The notes beneath the pieces were generated by a model. The model was not told where the DNA came from and did not search any database. It saw only the letters and a list, made by a program, of their open reading frames with translations. Of a DNA stretch of 64,000 bases, positions 1 to 9,666 are shown in pieces (within the stretch, counting starts at the first letter, position 1; each line of letters opens with the position of its first letter). The DNA is from Variovorax brevis. Its GTDB lineage: Bacteria; Pseudomonadota; Gammaproteobacteria; Burkholderiales; Burkholderiaceae_C. Both the position numbers and the translations under genes were made by a program. The stretch covers positions 186,001-250,000 of the forward strand of contig NZ_JASZYG010000006.1 in assembly GCF_030317105.1 (NCBI RefSeq), written 5' to 3'.

Positions 1-10
1 GAGGCTGGGC

Positions 11-1093
11 TTGACCCTTGCGCTTGCGCGCATCGAACAGCGCGATGTGGGCCAGCTCGCCGATGGGCGCTTGGTGCGCGAATTCACGCTGCATGGCGCG
101 AGCGGCATTCGCCTGAGTGCGATCAACCTGGGCGGCATCGTGACGGCGCTGCATGTGCCGGACCGCGATGGACAGCTTGCCAATGTCGTGCTTGGCTGCG
201 CATCGCTACAGGACTACGAGACGCGCAATCCGCACTTCGGGACCATCGTGGGGCGCTATGGGAATCGCATTGCGCACGGACGCTTTTCGATTGAAGGTCG
301 CGAGGTGCAGTTGGAAGTGAACGACGGCAGGAACGCGTTGCACGGTGGCTTCAAAGGCTTTGGCAAGCGCTGGTGGGACATCGAGCCGGTGGCGATTGCC
401 GCGGACGGCAGCGTGGCGATCGAGTTGCGCTACACGAGCGAGGATGGCGAAGGCGGCTACCCAGGCCGGCTCGATGCGCGTGTGCGCTACACGTTGACGG
501 CACAGAACGAATGGCGCATCGACTACCACGCGACCTGCGACCAGTCGACCATCGTCAACCTGACGCATCACGACTACTTCAACCTGCGCGGCAGCGGGGA
601 TGTGTTGGATCACATGCTGACGATCGGCGCGAGCCGCTATTGCCCGGTGGATGACACGCTGATTCCTGAAGGCATCGCGCCGGTGGAAGGCACGCCCTTT
701 GACTTTCGCGAAGCGCGTCGCATCGGCGAGCGGATCCGGCAGTCGCATGTGCAGTTGCTGCGCGGGCGTGGGTATGACCACAACTTCGTGCTCGACGAAG
801 CGGACCCGAAGGCCCTGCACTTCGCTGCGCGGCTGGAAGATCCTGTTTCCGGTCGCACGATGGACGTGCTCACGACCGAGCCCGGCGTGCAGTTCTATTC
901 AGGCAACTTCCTGGATGGCACGCTGGTGAATTCCGCGGGCCAGGCCGTGCGGCAGGGCGATGGGCTGTGCCTGGAGACGCAGCACTTTCCGGATTCACCG
1001 AACCAGCCTTCGTTTCCTTCGACGGTGTTGGTGCCGGGGCAGGTGTTTGCCAGCACCACCGTGCATCGCTTCGGGTTGATGCGTCCGCGCTAG
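11..1093 (+). CDS. galM: Aldose 1-epimerase (galactose mutarotase)
   Basis: This enzyme interconverts the alpha and beta anomers of aldoses in the cytoplasm. The 360-residue product has the expected family length. Family landmarks are visible: NALHGG with H111, THHDYFNL with H186/H187, GYDHNF with D256, and the C-terminal LETQHFPDSPNQP block whose E322 matches the catalytic Glu of GalM. The start used is TTG at 11, with GAGG at 1-4 at a good distance. The frame stays open to the window edge, so an upstream start outside the window cannot be excluded. The TAG stop lies in CTAG (1090-1093), which also holds the stop of the convergent gene. Confidence 0.9.
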   Translation: MTLALARIEQRDVGQLADGRLVREFTLHGASGIRLSAINLGGIVTALHVPDRDGQLANVVLGCASLQDYETRNPHFGTIVGRYGNRIAHGRFSIEGREVQLEVNDGRNALHGGFKGFGKRWWDIEPVAIAADGSVAIELRYTSEDGEGGYPGRLDARVRYTLTAQNEWRIDYHATCDQSTIVNLTHHDYFNLRGSGDVLDHMLTIGASRYCPVDDTLIPEGIAPVEGTPFDFREARRIGERIRQSHVQLLRGRGYDHNFVLDEADPKALHFAARLEDPVSGRTMDVLTTEPGVQFYSGNFLDGTLVNSAGQAVRQGDGLCLETQHFPDSPNQPSFPSTVLVPGQVFASTTVHRFGLMRPR

Positions 1094-4000
1094 ACATTCA
1101 CCAGCGCCAGATAGTCCAGCAACGTCGACCCGCCCAAGGTCGCAAACGGCAACAACACCGCCTTGAGCAAGGGCTGCTGCCAGAACGGCGCAAACGCGCC
1201 TTCATGCAGGCTGTCCATTCGCGCGAGCAGCAGCGAAAGCTGCGCAGCCTTCGGCGGCTCCGGAGGCGGCACATGCTCGCACTTCCCGGGATCTTCGTCA
1301 GGCTCTTCGGACTCATCGTCAGGATCGTCGAACTGCCCGACTGGCGCGGCGCCAGCCGCCACCTCCTCCGCCTTCGGCTTCACATCTCCACTCACCCGCA
1401 CCAGCGCATCCCGCAGCAAATCCATCGCGTGCTCCCGCGACTTCTCCGCCGCAAAGCGCAGCGCCACCGCACACGCCAACGCAATCGACGCCCCCAGCAC
1501 CGACAAGACGATCCCCGTCGCCGGCATGTACCAGTCATCGAACGCCGCGCTGCGCGACAACAGGAACAGCGACAGCACGATGAAGGGAAAGTAGATCAAG
1601 CGCGTCACGCATTTCGTGCGCAGTGCGATGAACTCCAGGTCGATCCAGTTGTCCAGGTACGCGCGCGGCACGTGGAGGTCGTCCTCGAACTTCTCGACCG
1701 TTGATCGGGGCCAGTTGGCGCCGTGCACGCGCAGGCCGTGCACGAAGCTCACGCAGAAGGCGGTCGCGTCCACGACGAAGAAAACGAGGAAATACATCGC
1801 GAGAATCATGAGCGCGTGCAGCCATCGGTGGATGGAAAGCACGAGCGGGCCTCGCTGCGGAATGAACCAGCCGTCACGCATCGCCAGCCACAGCACGCCG
1901 CTGACGCACAGCGCAATGAGCACGCACGCCGTCGTGCGCGTGGCACGCGCGCTGATGCGGTTCTGCACGATGTAGCGGCGCCAGAAGATGATGGTGCCCG
2001 AGGTGCCGACGCAGCCCACCTTGCCCGCGCCCTCGGGTTGCGTGAAGCGGAACGAGAACATGTTGGCGACCTTCTTCCACCACGGCAGCCCGATCTCCGC
2101 CTTTCGCTGGTCCTCGATCAGTTGTCGCCGTGACTTGCGCAGCCTGAAGCGCAGGATGATGTCGTCGAGGTTCTCGCTCAGCGCCGACCATCCACTGAAG
2201 ATCATGTAGAGGCACAGCAGCAGGCTCAGGATGCGAATGCCTTCGGTCGGCCAGATGCTGATGCCTTCGAGCATGACAAGGGGCTTGCCTCCGGCCGTGA
2301 GCCATTGCGCAAAGCGTTCCCAGTTCGCCGCCAGCGCCATGGGAATCGCCACATGCAGCAAGAAGAGCAATGCGATGAGCCCAACCCAGCGCATGACGCG
2401 CTTGTCGCCTGTCACGCTGACGAACATGAAGTTGCGCAGCCGCTTGCGCACCGCCTGGCTGCTCGTGATCACCGGCAGCCACAAGGGCAGGATGAGCGCC
2501 GAGAACAGCGCGGCCATCGTGGCGAAGCGCATCTGCGGATAGGCCGGCGACGCCGATGGATGAATGCCGCCGCAGGCGTCCCACCGGGGCCCTTCGCACG
2601 GCTGGCGCGGGGCGCCCTTCTGGCCTGCCGTCGGCGCGACTGAGGGCATCACTTCTTGCGTCGGCGTGCTGTAGTCAAAAGCCGTGGTGCGCCCAATCTC
2701 AAAGAGCCGCGGCGGCTTGAACCACATGTTGATGCTGTCTTGCGGTGTCGCGGCCGCGTCCGATGCCGACGCATCGTGCGGCACGAGGGCGCGCCGTGCG
2801 TCGTCCATCGCAATCCTTGTCGAAAGAAACGCCGAGGTCTGGTAGCTGTCGCGAAACGGCGGCACGCCCGCCTGCAGGCGGTCACCCAGTCGCAAGCCGA
2901 AGTTCGAGCCCACGATGAGGTTGCGCGTCCAAGCCCGTTCGCGCGGATGCAGGTAGCGCGCATCGAGGTCGGTGGTGAAGAACATCGCATTGGGAAACTC
3001 CGGCTGCAGCGCCTGCAGCACCAGCAGCTTGTCGTGCACGTCCGAACCCAGCACGCCGATGGCGCGCAGGCCCTTGCCGTCGGAACTCGACTCTCGCAGC
3101 TGGCGGTCGAGTTCGCGCATGCGCACCGAAAGGCGGCGCAGGTAATCGAACTGGCTTTGGCCTTCCGCAATTTCGACGAAGGTGCCGTCGCGGCGGCGGT
3201 TGTCGTCCTTATTGCCGGCGCCGGACTTGTCCGAGGACGACTTCGATGCAGCGCCATCCGCGTTGCCCGCGGGGAGTTGGCCATCGATGCCGCGCACATA
3301 GGTGAACCGGTTCACGCAGAAGCCTTCTTCCTGCTTGCCCGCGCGGAATTCGCGGCGCAGCGTGCGGCCGTACAGGGTGTCCCATTCGGCAATCACGGCG
3401 ATATGGCTGAGCCCTTCGTCGTTGGGATGGGTCCTGTCGCACGCTTCGCCATACGCGGCACCCGAGGCCACCGTGCCCGCCGTGAGGCCGCGCAATTTCA
3501 GTTCGTCGATCAGGGCCTTGGCCAGCTTGTCGTCGTCGCCGATGGTGCGCACCAGGTGCACGTTGTTCTGCGCAAGGTAGGCCGACAAGGACAACTTGAG
3601 ATCCGCCTCCGGCAGGTTCGCGAAGATGCGCTCGTCGGGCGCCGTCGCGGATGCGGAATAAAAACGCAGCGGCAGGTTGGCGAACGACTTCCCGATCGCC
3701 TTGTCCGCACCCTGCTGGCGGAGCTCGTCGACCATGCTGCGAAGCTCGTCCGAGCCGCTGGGCCCGAGCACGCGCCAATTCACCTTCACCGGATCGAAGC
3801 GCGCGATCAGGTCGCGGATCCGGCCCAGCGGCCCGCCGGCAAAGATATTGCCGTCGAGCCACATCACGAGGATCAGCGGCTGGATCTCGTCGCCCTTGCG
3901 GGGCGTGCCGTCGATGGCGGGCTCGAACCACTCGAAGGGCACGATCTCCGGCAACTCCGGCGTTGGCGGGACGTCGACGCCCACGGGAAAGAAGTAACCC

Positions 4001-4458
4001 AGATGCTCGCTGTCCACCGGCGCGAGGCGGCTCGCGCTCAAGCCCGCGAGCACGGCATAGCGGGTGCGGCGACGACTCTCGATGTTGTCCGAGTAGGGGC
4101 CGCCGGGCAGCATCACGGCGAACACTTCCACCTTGCGGCCGCTCGTTGCCATGCGCGCGACGATGTCCTCGCGCAGCGCCCGTGCCGTGTGGCGCTTGTC
4201 GGCCTCGGCGGCCTTTTTGGCGTCGCGCTTGGCGGCTTCCTCGCGCGCCCGGGCGATGGCGCCAAAAGGGTCCTGCCACAGGCGAGCATCGACGTCCTGC
4301 ATCACGCTGGCTTGCTGGATGCGCGGTTCGTTCACCGGGAGCCGCGTGGTCTCCAGCGGCACATCGCGTATGAACAGCACGCCGGCGGTGAGCATCACGA
4401 TCGCGACGATGCCGCTCGAGGAGAACCCGCCGCCCGCCGACCTGGATTCCTTGTCCAT
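1090..4458 (-). CDS. Orphan 1122-residue multi-pass membrane protein of unknown function
   Basis: I do not recognise a named family. ATG at 4458 has GGAGGG six bases upstream and is preferred over an in-frame start 22 codons earlier. The product has one N-terminal membrane segment (about 14-30), a soluble region of about 600 residues, then about seven membrane segments (near 645-665, 690-710, 741-757, 842-862, 880-900, 953-970, 981-1001), and an acidic Pro-rich stretch near 1035-1070. In the soluble part, HIAVIAEWDTLYGR (352-365), AIGVLGSDVHDK (466-477) and AMFFTTDLDA (491-500) resemble the alternating strand-helix pattern of type I periplasmic-binding folds; that is inference. Its neighbours face away or converge, so it appears monocistronic. 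No catalytic motif was found. Confidence 0.75.
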   Translation of the reverse strand: MDKESRSAGGGFSSSGIVAIVMLTAGVLFIRDVPLETTRLPVNEPRIQQASVMQDVDARLWQDPFGAIARAREEAAKRDAKKAAEADKRHTARALREDIVARMATSGRKVEVFAVMLPGGPYSDNIESRRRTRYAVLAGLSASRLAPVDSEHLGYFFPVGVDVPPTPELPEIVPFEWFEPAIDGTPRKGDEIQPLILVMWLDGNIFAGGPLGRIRDLIARFDPVKVNWRVLGPSGSDELRSMVDELRQQGADKAIGKSFANLPLRFYSASATAPDERIFANLPEADLKLSLSAYLAQNNVHLVRTIGDDDKLAKALIDELKLRGLTAGTVASGAAYGEACDRTHPNDEGLSHIAVIAEWDTLYGRTLRREFRAGKQEEGFCVNRFTYVRGIDGQLPAGNADGAASKSSSDKSGAGNKDDNRRRDGTFVEIAEGQSQFDYLRRLSVRMRELDRQLRESSSDGKGLRAIGVLGSDVHDKLLVLQALQPEFPNAMFFTTDLDARYLHPRERAWTRNLIVGSNFGLRLGDRLQAGVPPFRDSYQTSAFLSTRIAMDDARRALVPHDASASDAAATPQDSINMWFKPPRLFEIGRTTAFDYSTPTQEVMPSVAPTAGQKGAPRQPCEGPRWDACGGIHPSASPAYPQMRFATMAALFSALILPLWLPVITSSQAVRKRLRNFMFVSVTGDKRVMRWVGLIALLFLLHVAIPMALAANWERFAQWLTAGGKPLVMLEGISIWPTEGIRILSLLLCLYMIFSGWSALSENLDDIILRFRLRKSRRQLIEDQRKAEIGLPWWKKVANMFSFRFTQPEGAGKVGCVGTSGTIIFWRRYIVQNRISARATRTTACVLIALCVSGVLWLAMRDGWFIPQRGPLVLSIHRWLHALMILAMYFLVFFVVDATAFCVSFVHGLRVHGANWPRSTVEKFEDDLHVPRAYLDNWIDLEFIALRTKCVTRLIYFPFIVLSLFLLSRSAAFDDWYMPATGIVLSVLGASIALACAVALRFAAEKSREHAMDLLRDALVRVSGDVKPKAEEVAAGAAPVGQFDDPDDESEEPDEDPGKCEHVPPPEPPKAAQLSLLLARMDSLHEGAFAPFWQQPLLKAVLLPFATLGGSTLLDYLALVNV

Positions 4459-4609
4459 GCCCGATCCCTCCGCCCACGAATGGAGGCATGCGCTCACTCT
4501 AGGCGCGCCGGGACGGTGGCGCATCCACCAAATAGCGGACGCGAGCGGCTATTTCTTTTGGACGGGGGCGGCCGCGAGCGACGCTGGCGCAATTCTTCGA
4601 GAATCATTC

Positions 4610-5317
4610 ATGCCCACACTTGTCCTGCTCCCCGGCCTCGCCTGCGACGAACGCCTCTGGGAAGCGCAGATGCCCGTCATCCCCGCCAGCCTCGCACCCC
4701 GGGTGAGCGACGCCCACATGCGCCACCCCCGCATCGAAAGCATGGCCTCGGCCGTCTTGCGCGAACATGCCGGGCCTCTGGTGCTGTGCGGTGCGTCGAT
4801 GGGCGGCATGGTCGCCATGGAAGCCGCGCGGCAGGCGCCCGAACGCGTGGCCGGCCTCGCCTTGCTGGGCACCAATGCGCGGGCGGAAACGCCGGAGTAC
4901 TACGACCTGCGCGCCTCGGCCATCGAACTCTTCGAGGCCGGCGACGTGCGCGAGGTGATCGAGCCCAACATCGCCTTTGCATTCCACCCGCGGCAGGCCG
5001 CCAACCAGACGCTCGTGCAGCGCTACCTGGACATCATTCTCGAAGCGGGCGCGCAGCAACTCATCCGCCAGAACCGCGCGCTGATGGAGCGTCCCGATGC
5101 CTGCGCCAACCTCCCGTCCTTGCGCTGCCCGGTGCTGGTGATGTGCGGCGACGCCGATCGCTTGACGCCGCCCGAATGCTCACGCGAGATCGCCAGGCTG
5201 GTGCCGCATGCCGAGCTGCACTGGGTGCCCGAGTGCGGCCACATGCTGACCATGGAAAAGCCGGCGCTGGTGAATGCGGCGCTGGGCCCCTGGTTGCGCC
5301 AGTTCGTGGCGCACTGA
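4610..5317 (+). CDS. Alpha/beta-fold hydrolase
   Basis: The 235-residue product is a small alpha/beta hydrolase without a signal peptide, so it is probably cytosolic. The triad is readable: nucleophile elbow GASMGG with S63, acid D183 in GDADRLTPPE, and H211 in ECGHMLTMEKP. LLPGLACDERLW near the N-terminus fits the oxyanion-loop strand. The ATG at 4610 gives a family-like start; the open frame continues far upstream, but that part is antisense to the 1122-residue protein. The substrate cannot be read; relatives include esterases and carboxylactone or ester hydrolases. It converges on pcp with a 2-base gap. Confidence 0.85.
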   Translation: MPTLVLLPGLACDERLWEAQMPVIPASLAPRVSDAHMRHPRIESMASAVLREHAGPLVLCGASMGGMVAMEAARQAPERVAGLALLGTNARAETPEYYDLRASAIELFEAGDVREVIEPNIAFAFHPRQAANQTLVQRYLDIILEAGAQQLIRQNRALMERPDACANLPSLRCPVLVMCGDADRLTPPECSREIARLVPHAELHWVPECGHMLTMEKPALVNAALGPWLRQFVAH

Positions 5318-5319
5318 CA

Positions 5320-6009
5320 TCAGGCGCTGCCGCGCCCGGTGCGGCGATCAGTGCAACTGACCCCCCCCTCGCGGATGTCCTCACGCACTTCGAGCGAAGT
5401 CCTGATCGCGATCCGCATCGCCTCGATGGCCGTCGCCTGCGCCAGACTGGGAACGCCGGGCAGGCGCGCCGCCTGCATCGGCAAATACGGGATGTGGATG
5501 AAGCCGCCACGCATGCCCGCCACCGGCCGCGTCACGATGCGATGCATCAGGCCGAAGAAGAGGTGGTTGCAGACAAAGGTGCCGGCCGTGTTGGACACCG
5601 AAGCCGGAATGCCCGCAGCCCGCAGGTCGCGCACGATGGCCTTGATGGGCAGCGTCGAGAAGTAGGCCGCCGGCGCGCCGTCGATCACCGGCGTGTCGAT
5701 CGGCTGGCAGCCCGCGTTGTCGCAAATGCGCCCGTCGTCCACGTTGATGGCCACGCGCTCCGGCGAAATCTCGCTGCGGCCGCCCGCCAGCCCGAGGCAC
5801 ACCACGAGTTGCGGTTGCAGGCTGTCGATGGCTTCATCGAGCGAACGCAGCGCCGCCCCGAACGCGCAAGGCATGCGACGCGCATGCACCAGCGCCATCT
5901 TGCCGTCGGCGCCCTCCCAGCCCCAGCCATGCAGCGCCCGCGCCACTTCCCACGAAGGGTTGATGGTGTCGCTGTCAAAAGGCTCGAAGCCGGTGAGCAG
6001 CACGTTCAT
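5320..6009 (-). CDS. pcp: Pyrrolidone-carboxylate (pyroglutamyl) peptidase, family C15
   Basis: It removes N-terminal pyroglutamate from peptides in the cytoplasm. The 229-residue product is slightly longer than the usual 215, with an extra charged tail. The catalytic triad can be placed: E84 in SPERVAIN, C147 in [12 protein letters not shown] and H172 in [24 protein letters not shown] is a typical family start. The start overlaps the stop of pxpA by ATGA (6006-6009), so translation is probably coupled. The 5-oxoproline it releases is the substrate of the PxpABC enzyme encoded just upstream, so the operon forms a short route from pyroglutamyl peptides to glutamate. Confidence 0.93.
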   Translation of the reverse strand: MNVLLTGFEPFDSDTINPSWEVARALHGWGWEGADGKMALVHARRMPCAFGAALRSLDEAIDSLQPQLVVCLGLAGGRSEISPERVAINVDDGRICDNAGCQPIDTPVIDGAPAAYFSTLPIKAIVRDLRAAGIPASVSNTAGTFVCNHLFFGLMHRIVTRPVAGMRGGFIHIPYLPMQAARLPGVPSLAQATAIEAMRIAIRTSLEVREDIREGGVSCTDRRTGRGSA

Positions 6010-6743
6010 GTGGGCTTGACGGCGATGCCTTCGATGGCCAGCCGCTCGCGAATGCGCCGCGCGAATTCGAGCGCATGCGCCCCGTCGCCGTGCAGGCAGA
6101 CCGATTGCGCGTTGACGGCGACGGTGCTGCCGTCGATGGCCCGGACCTTGTGCTCGCGCACCAGCGAAAGCGTTTGCGCGAGCGACTGCTCTTCGTCCTC
6201 GATCAACGCGCCCGGCTGGCTGCGCGGGACCAGGCTGCCGTCGGGCATGTAGCCGCGGTCGGCAAACACTTCTTCCACCGGCTGCAGGCCGGCGCGCTGC
6301 GCGGCGGTGATCATGCCGCTGCCGGCGAGGCCGAAGAACTTCAGGCCGGGGTCGAAGCGGCGAACGGCCTCGCAGATGGCGTCGGCCAGCACCGGATCCT
6401 TGACGGCCTGGTTGTAGAGCGCTCCGTGCGGCTTGACGTGCGCCAGCGCGCCGCCTTCGGCCTTGACGATGGCGGCCAGCGCGCCGATCTGGTAGAGCAT
6501 CCCCGCGACAATCTCCTCGGGCGGCAGGTGCATCGTGCTGCGACCGAAGTTCTCGCGGTCCGGAAAGCTGGGGTGCGCGCCGATGGCGACGCCATTCTTG
6601 AGCGCCCATTGCACGCACTGGCGCATGGTCTGCGCGTCGCCGGCATGCCAGCCGCAGGCGATGTTGGCCGAACTCACCAGCGCCAGCAGCGCCTCGTCGT
6701 TGCCGGCGCCTTCGCCCAGATCGGCATTGAGGTCAATCTGCAT
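6006..6743 (-). CDS. pxpA: 5-oxoprolinase subunit A (LamB/YcsF family)
   Basis: PxpA works with PxpB and PxpC to hydrolyse 5-oxoproline to glutamate using ATP. The 245-residue product matches the family length and opens with the hallmark [36 protein letters not shown] and [10 protein letters not shown] follow, all conserved in LamB/YcsF proteins. ATG at 6743 follows GGAG about six bases upstream and lies inside the 3' end of pxpC (11-base overlap). The order pxpB-pxpC-pxpA followed by pcp supports a 5-oxoproline function over the older lactam-utilisation label. Confidence 0.93.
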   Translation of the reverse strand: MQIDLNADLGEGAGNDEALLALVSSANIACGWHAGDAQTMRQCVQWALKNGVAIGAHPSFPDRENFGRSTMHLPPEEIVAGMLYQIGALAAIVKAEGGALAHVKPHGALYNQAVKDPVLADAICEAVRRFDPGLKFFGLAGSGMITAAQRAGLQPVEEVFADRGYMPDGSLVPRSQPGALIEDEEQSLAQTLSLVREHKVRAIDGSTVAVNAQSVCLHGDGAHALEFARRIRERLAIEGIAVKPT

Positions 6744-7782
6744 CCTGCTCTCCTTCGGCTTCAGCTTCTTCTGCTTTCCCGGGCGGCGGGGCGATGGCAG
6801 CGGCTGAAGCCCAGTTCATGAGCGCGAGCCCCTGCGCCATCATCGAAAGATAGCGCTGCTGGTCATTCCATGCGGACAGTGCGGCTGCGGCATCGACTTC
6901 TTCGAGCCGCAACTCGCCGCCCAGCGGCGCCTGCGCCAGCTTCCAGAGGTCGGCGCGGATGACCACCGCAATGCGCGGATAGCCGCCCGTGGTCTGCGCG
7001 TCTCCCATGAGGATGATCGGCTGGCCCGAAGGCGGAACCTGGATGGTGCCGGGAATCACGCCCGCCGACAGCATGTCGGCCGAGCGCTTGCGCTTGAGTT
7101 CCGGGCCGGCCAGGCGGCTGCCCATGCGATTGCTTTGCGGCGTGATGCGCCACGTCTCGGTGCACAGCTGCTTGCGCGCCGCGATGGTGAACTGTTCGTT
7201 CTCAGGCCCCGGCAAGATTCGCAGGGTCGTCGCCGTACCTTCGCCGCCGCCGTCGGGGGCAAGAAGGCCGAAACGGCGGCGCTCCAGTTGTGCCGGCGTG
7301 AGCGCACTGGCGCCGACGGGCAGGCGGTCGCCTTTGCGCAGCGCCCGTCCTTCATGGCCGCCAAAGCCAGCTTTCAGGTCGGTGCTGCGCGAGCCAAGAA
7401 CGAGGGGCACGTCGATGCCGCCGGCCACCGCCAGCCAGGTGCGAAGGCCCGGCCTTTGCACCGTGCTCGCGCCGCCGAGCCTGAGGGTCTGGCCCGCGCG
7501 CACCGGCACGCTCCAGTAAGGCCACATCAGTTGCCCATCGAGCCGCGCACCAAAGGGGTCGCCGGCCAGCGCGATGCGGGTGGCTTCCTCGAAACGGATT
7601 TCGCACATGCCCATCGTGAGCTCGATGCCGGCCGCGCCATCGGCGTTGCCAACGAGCCGGTTGGCCAGCGTGAGCGCCATGACGTCGAGCGCGCCACCCG
7701 GACACACGCCCAGATGCCGATGGCCGTGGCGCCCCAGGTCCTGCACCGAGGCCAGCATGCCGGGCTTGACGACGACGATCAC
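6733..7782 (-). CDS. pxpC: 5-oxoprolinase subunit C (biotin-dependent carboxyltransferase-like)
   Basis: This is one of the two subunits that act with PxpA in ATP-dependent opening of 5-oxoproline. The 349-residue product has the family pattern [19 protein letters not shown] at the N-terminus and [20 protein letters not shown] in the C-terminal half, as in KipA/AHS2 proteins. It starts with GTG at 7782, in the GTGA overlap with the pxpB stop (7779-7782). No biotinyl-lysine motif is present, as expected; the old carboxyltransferase name is historical. The C-terminus carries a short Ala/Glu-rich tail. Confidence 0.92.
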   Translation of the reverse strand: MIVVVKPGMLASVQDLGRHGHRHLGVCPGGALDVMALTLANRLVGNADGAAGIELTMGMCEIRFEEATRIALAGDPFGARLDGQLMWPYWSVPVRAGQTLRLGGASTVQRPGLRTWLAVAGGIDVPLVLGSRSTDLKAGFGGHEGRALRKGDRLPVGASALTPAQLERRRFGLLAPDGGGEGTATTLRILPGPENEQFTIAARKQLCTETWRITPQSNRMGSRLAGPELKRKRSADMLSAGVIPGTIQVPPSGQPIILMGDAQTTGGYPRIAVVIRADLWKLAQAPLGGELRLEEVDAAAALSAWNDQQRYLSMMAQGLALMNWASAAAIAPPPGKAEEAEAEGEQDAD

Positions 7783-8441
7783 GCTTCCACGCTTTCTGCC
7801 ACGAAGCGCACGCGGTCACCGGCCTTCAGCAGCGTGGGGCTTGGTGCCAGGGGATCGAATAGGGTGAGCGGCGTGCGACCGATGATTTGCCACCCACCCG
7901 GCGACATCGAAGGGTAGATGCCTGTCTGCTCACCGCCGATGCCCACCGAGCGCGCCGGCACCGCAAGTCGCGGCTCGTTGCGCCGGGGTGTGGCCAGTTC
8001 GGGCGGCAGTCCACCCATGAATGCAAAGCCCGGCAGGAAGCCAAGAAAGTAGACGACGTATTCGGCCTCGCTGTGGCGCCGCACGACCTCGAAAGGCGTG
8101 AGGCCGGTGTGCGCCGCGACGTCGGCGAGGTCGGGGCCATGCTCGCCCCCGTAAGCCACCGGAATCTCGATGAGCCGGCCCTCCATCGGCACCGCCTCGA
8201 TCGTGGGCCAGATCGCCAGCACGCGCAATTCAAGCTCCTGCGCATCGAGCAGCAGGGGGTCGAACATCAGCGTCAGGTTGTTCATGCCCGGCAGCAGTTC
8301 GCCCACGCCGGGCCAGGATGCCGCCTGCGAGGCCAGTGCCCAGAGTTTCTGTTGCGCCTCGAGCGTGGCGGGGCCCGGCAACTCGCAAAGCAGGGCCGCA
8401 TCGCCCAGCGAATGAAGGCGAGGCAGGCCGTCTTGCGTCAT
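7779..8441 (-). CDS. pxpB: 5-oxoprolinase subunit B (KipI/AHS1 family)
   Basis: PxpB pairs with PxpC and helps PxpA convert 5-oxoproline to glutamate. At 220 residues it is the usual length. Conserved KipI-family blocks are VAYGGEHGPDL, VYFLGFLPGFAFMGGLP, PRLAVPARSVGIGG and QTGIYPSMSPGGWQIIG. ATG at 8441 overlaps the coaD stop by ATGA (8438-8441). The gene is therefore read through from rsmD-coaD, an uncommon link between CoA synthesis and pyroglutamate use. Confidence 0.92.
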   Translation of the reverse strand: MTQDGLPRLHSLGDAALLCELPGPATLEAQQKLWALASQAASWPGVGELLPGMNNLTLMFDPLLLDAQELELRVLAIWPTIEAVPMEGRLIEIPVAYGGEHGPDLADVAAHTGLTPFEVVRRHSEAEYVVYFLGFLPGFAFMGGLPPELATPRRNEPRLAVPARSVGIGGEQTGIYPSMSPGGWQIIGRTPLTLFDPLAPSPTLLKAGDRVRFVAESVEA

Positions 8442-8938
8442 TCTCGCCCGAGGCTGCGCACCTTGGCGGCGAGCCGCGCCTGCACATGGGGAGAGACGAA
8501 CTTGTCGGTTTCGCCGCCGAGCACGGCGATCTCGCGCACGAAGGTGCTGGAGATGAACTGGTACTTGTCGCTGGGCGTGAGGAACACGGTCTCGACGGCC
8601 GGCATCAGCGAGCGGTTCATGCCGGCCAGCTGGAACTCGTAGTCGAAGTCGGTGACGGCGCGCAGGCCCCGCACCATGGCCTTGCCGCCGCGCGCAACGA
8701 CGAAGTCGCGCAGCAGGCCGGAGAAGCTTTCCACCGTGACCTGGTCGCTGTAGGGCGCAACGACATCGCGCGCCATCTCGATGCGCTCCTGCAGGTTGAA
8801 CAGCGTCTTCTTGTGATGCCCTGCCGCCACCGCGACGATGACCTTGGCAAAGAGCTGCGTGGCCCGTCGCACGACGTCCTCGTGGCCGAGGGTCATGGGG
8901 TCGAAGGTACCGGGATAAACCGCGATCACGCTGGACAT
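8438..8938 (-). CDS. coaD: Phosphopantetheine adenylyltransferase
   Basis: CoaD makes dephospho-CoA from 4'-phosphopantetheine and ATP, the penultimate step of CoA synthesis. The 166-residue product shows the nucleotidyltransferase TxGH motif in YPGTFDPMTLGH (T16, H19) and the family block FISSTFVREIA. ATG at 8938 is chosen because AGGAGG stands seven bases upstream; an in-frame start at 8962 would add eight residues without such a site. The neighbour rsmD is a common bacterial partner. Confidence 0.96.
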   Translation of the reverse strand: MSSVIAVYPGTFDPMTLGHEDVVRRATQLFAKVIVAVAAGHHKKTLFNLQERIEMARDVVAPYSDQVTVESFSGLLRDFVVARGGKAMVRGLRAVTDFDYEFQLAGMNRSLMPAVETVFLTPSDKYQFISSTFVREIAVLGGETDKFVSPHVQARLAAKVRSLGRE

Positions 8939-8958
8939 GTTGTTTCCTCCTGGGGCTG

Positions 8959-9636
8959 TCACGCTGCTGGCATGTTGTGTTTGTCGGCCGGATTATGTAC
9001 GCGCAATAGATGCGCGTGTACGGCTCCCGCTTTCAGGTAGCGAAAGACGGCCAGGCCCAGCGGGCCCAGCTCCTCGTCGGTCCAGCGGCGAGGCGATTCC
9101 AGGTAGACGGCGCCGTCTTCCCGCAGGGCGCGGGCGGCCGCCCGCAAGGCGGGTGCATAAAGCGCCAGGTTGTCGAAGGGCGGATCGATGAACACCGCAT
9201 GCTGGCTGCGCGGCTCGGTGCGCTCCAGCGCTGTGAGGCCGTTGCCGCGCTCGACGCGCACGGCCTGCGCGCCCAGCTTGGCCTGCACTGCCTTGAGTTG
9301 CGCGACCAGGGCGGCATCCTGTTCGCACAGAAGCACCGAGGTGGCACCACGCGAAGCAGCTTCGAATCCCAGCGCGCCGGTGCCGGCAAAGGCGTCGATG
9401 CACTGCCAGCCCGGGAGGTCGCCGCCACCGGCAGCGGCGATGCTGGCGAGCCAGTTGAAGAGGGTTTCGCGCACGCGATCCGGCGTGGGGCGAAGGCCCG
9501 GCTTGTCGGCAACGGCCAGGCGCGTGCGCTTCCATTCGCCGCCGATGATGCGTACTTCGTTGGCGTGCGCCGGGCGCGGTGGTCGGGGCTTGGCGGGGGC
9601 CTTGGGTTGTGTGGCGGTGGGGGGAGACTTGCGCAT
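8959..9636 (-). CDS. rsmD: 16S rRNA (guanine(966)-N2)-methyltransferase
   Basis: RsmD methylates G966 of 16S rRNA in the 30S subunit using SAM. The 225-residue product has a basic, Pro-rich N-terminal extension (1-25), the family opening VRIIGGEWKRTRL and LRPTPDRVRETLFNWL, the SAM-binding DAFAGTGALG (81-90) and the catalytic DPPF (151-154). It lies 20 bases upstream of coaD and about 30 bases downstream of the LysE-type gene, all on the minus strand. The ribosome site before ATG 9636 is weak. Confidence 0.95.
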   Translation of the reverse strand: MRKSPPTATQPKAPAKPRPPRPAHANEVRIIGGEWKRTRLAVADKPGLRPTPDRVRETLFNWLASIAAAGGGDLPGWQCIDAFAGTGALGFEAASRGATSVLLCEQDAALVAQLKAVQAKLGAQAVRVERGNGLTALERTEPRSQHAVFIDPPFDNLALYAPALRAAARALREDGAVYLESPRRWTDEELGPLGLAVFRYLKAGAVHAHLLRVHNPADKHNMPAA

Positions 9637-9666
9637 GCCCGCAAGCTTAAAGGCAACGCCGGAAGG

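Noticed and set aside
2656-6252. A 1198-codon open frame on the plus strand
   Set aside because: It is antisense to the 1122-residue protein and to pcp, lacks family features and a ribosome site, and is explained by high-GC codon bias.
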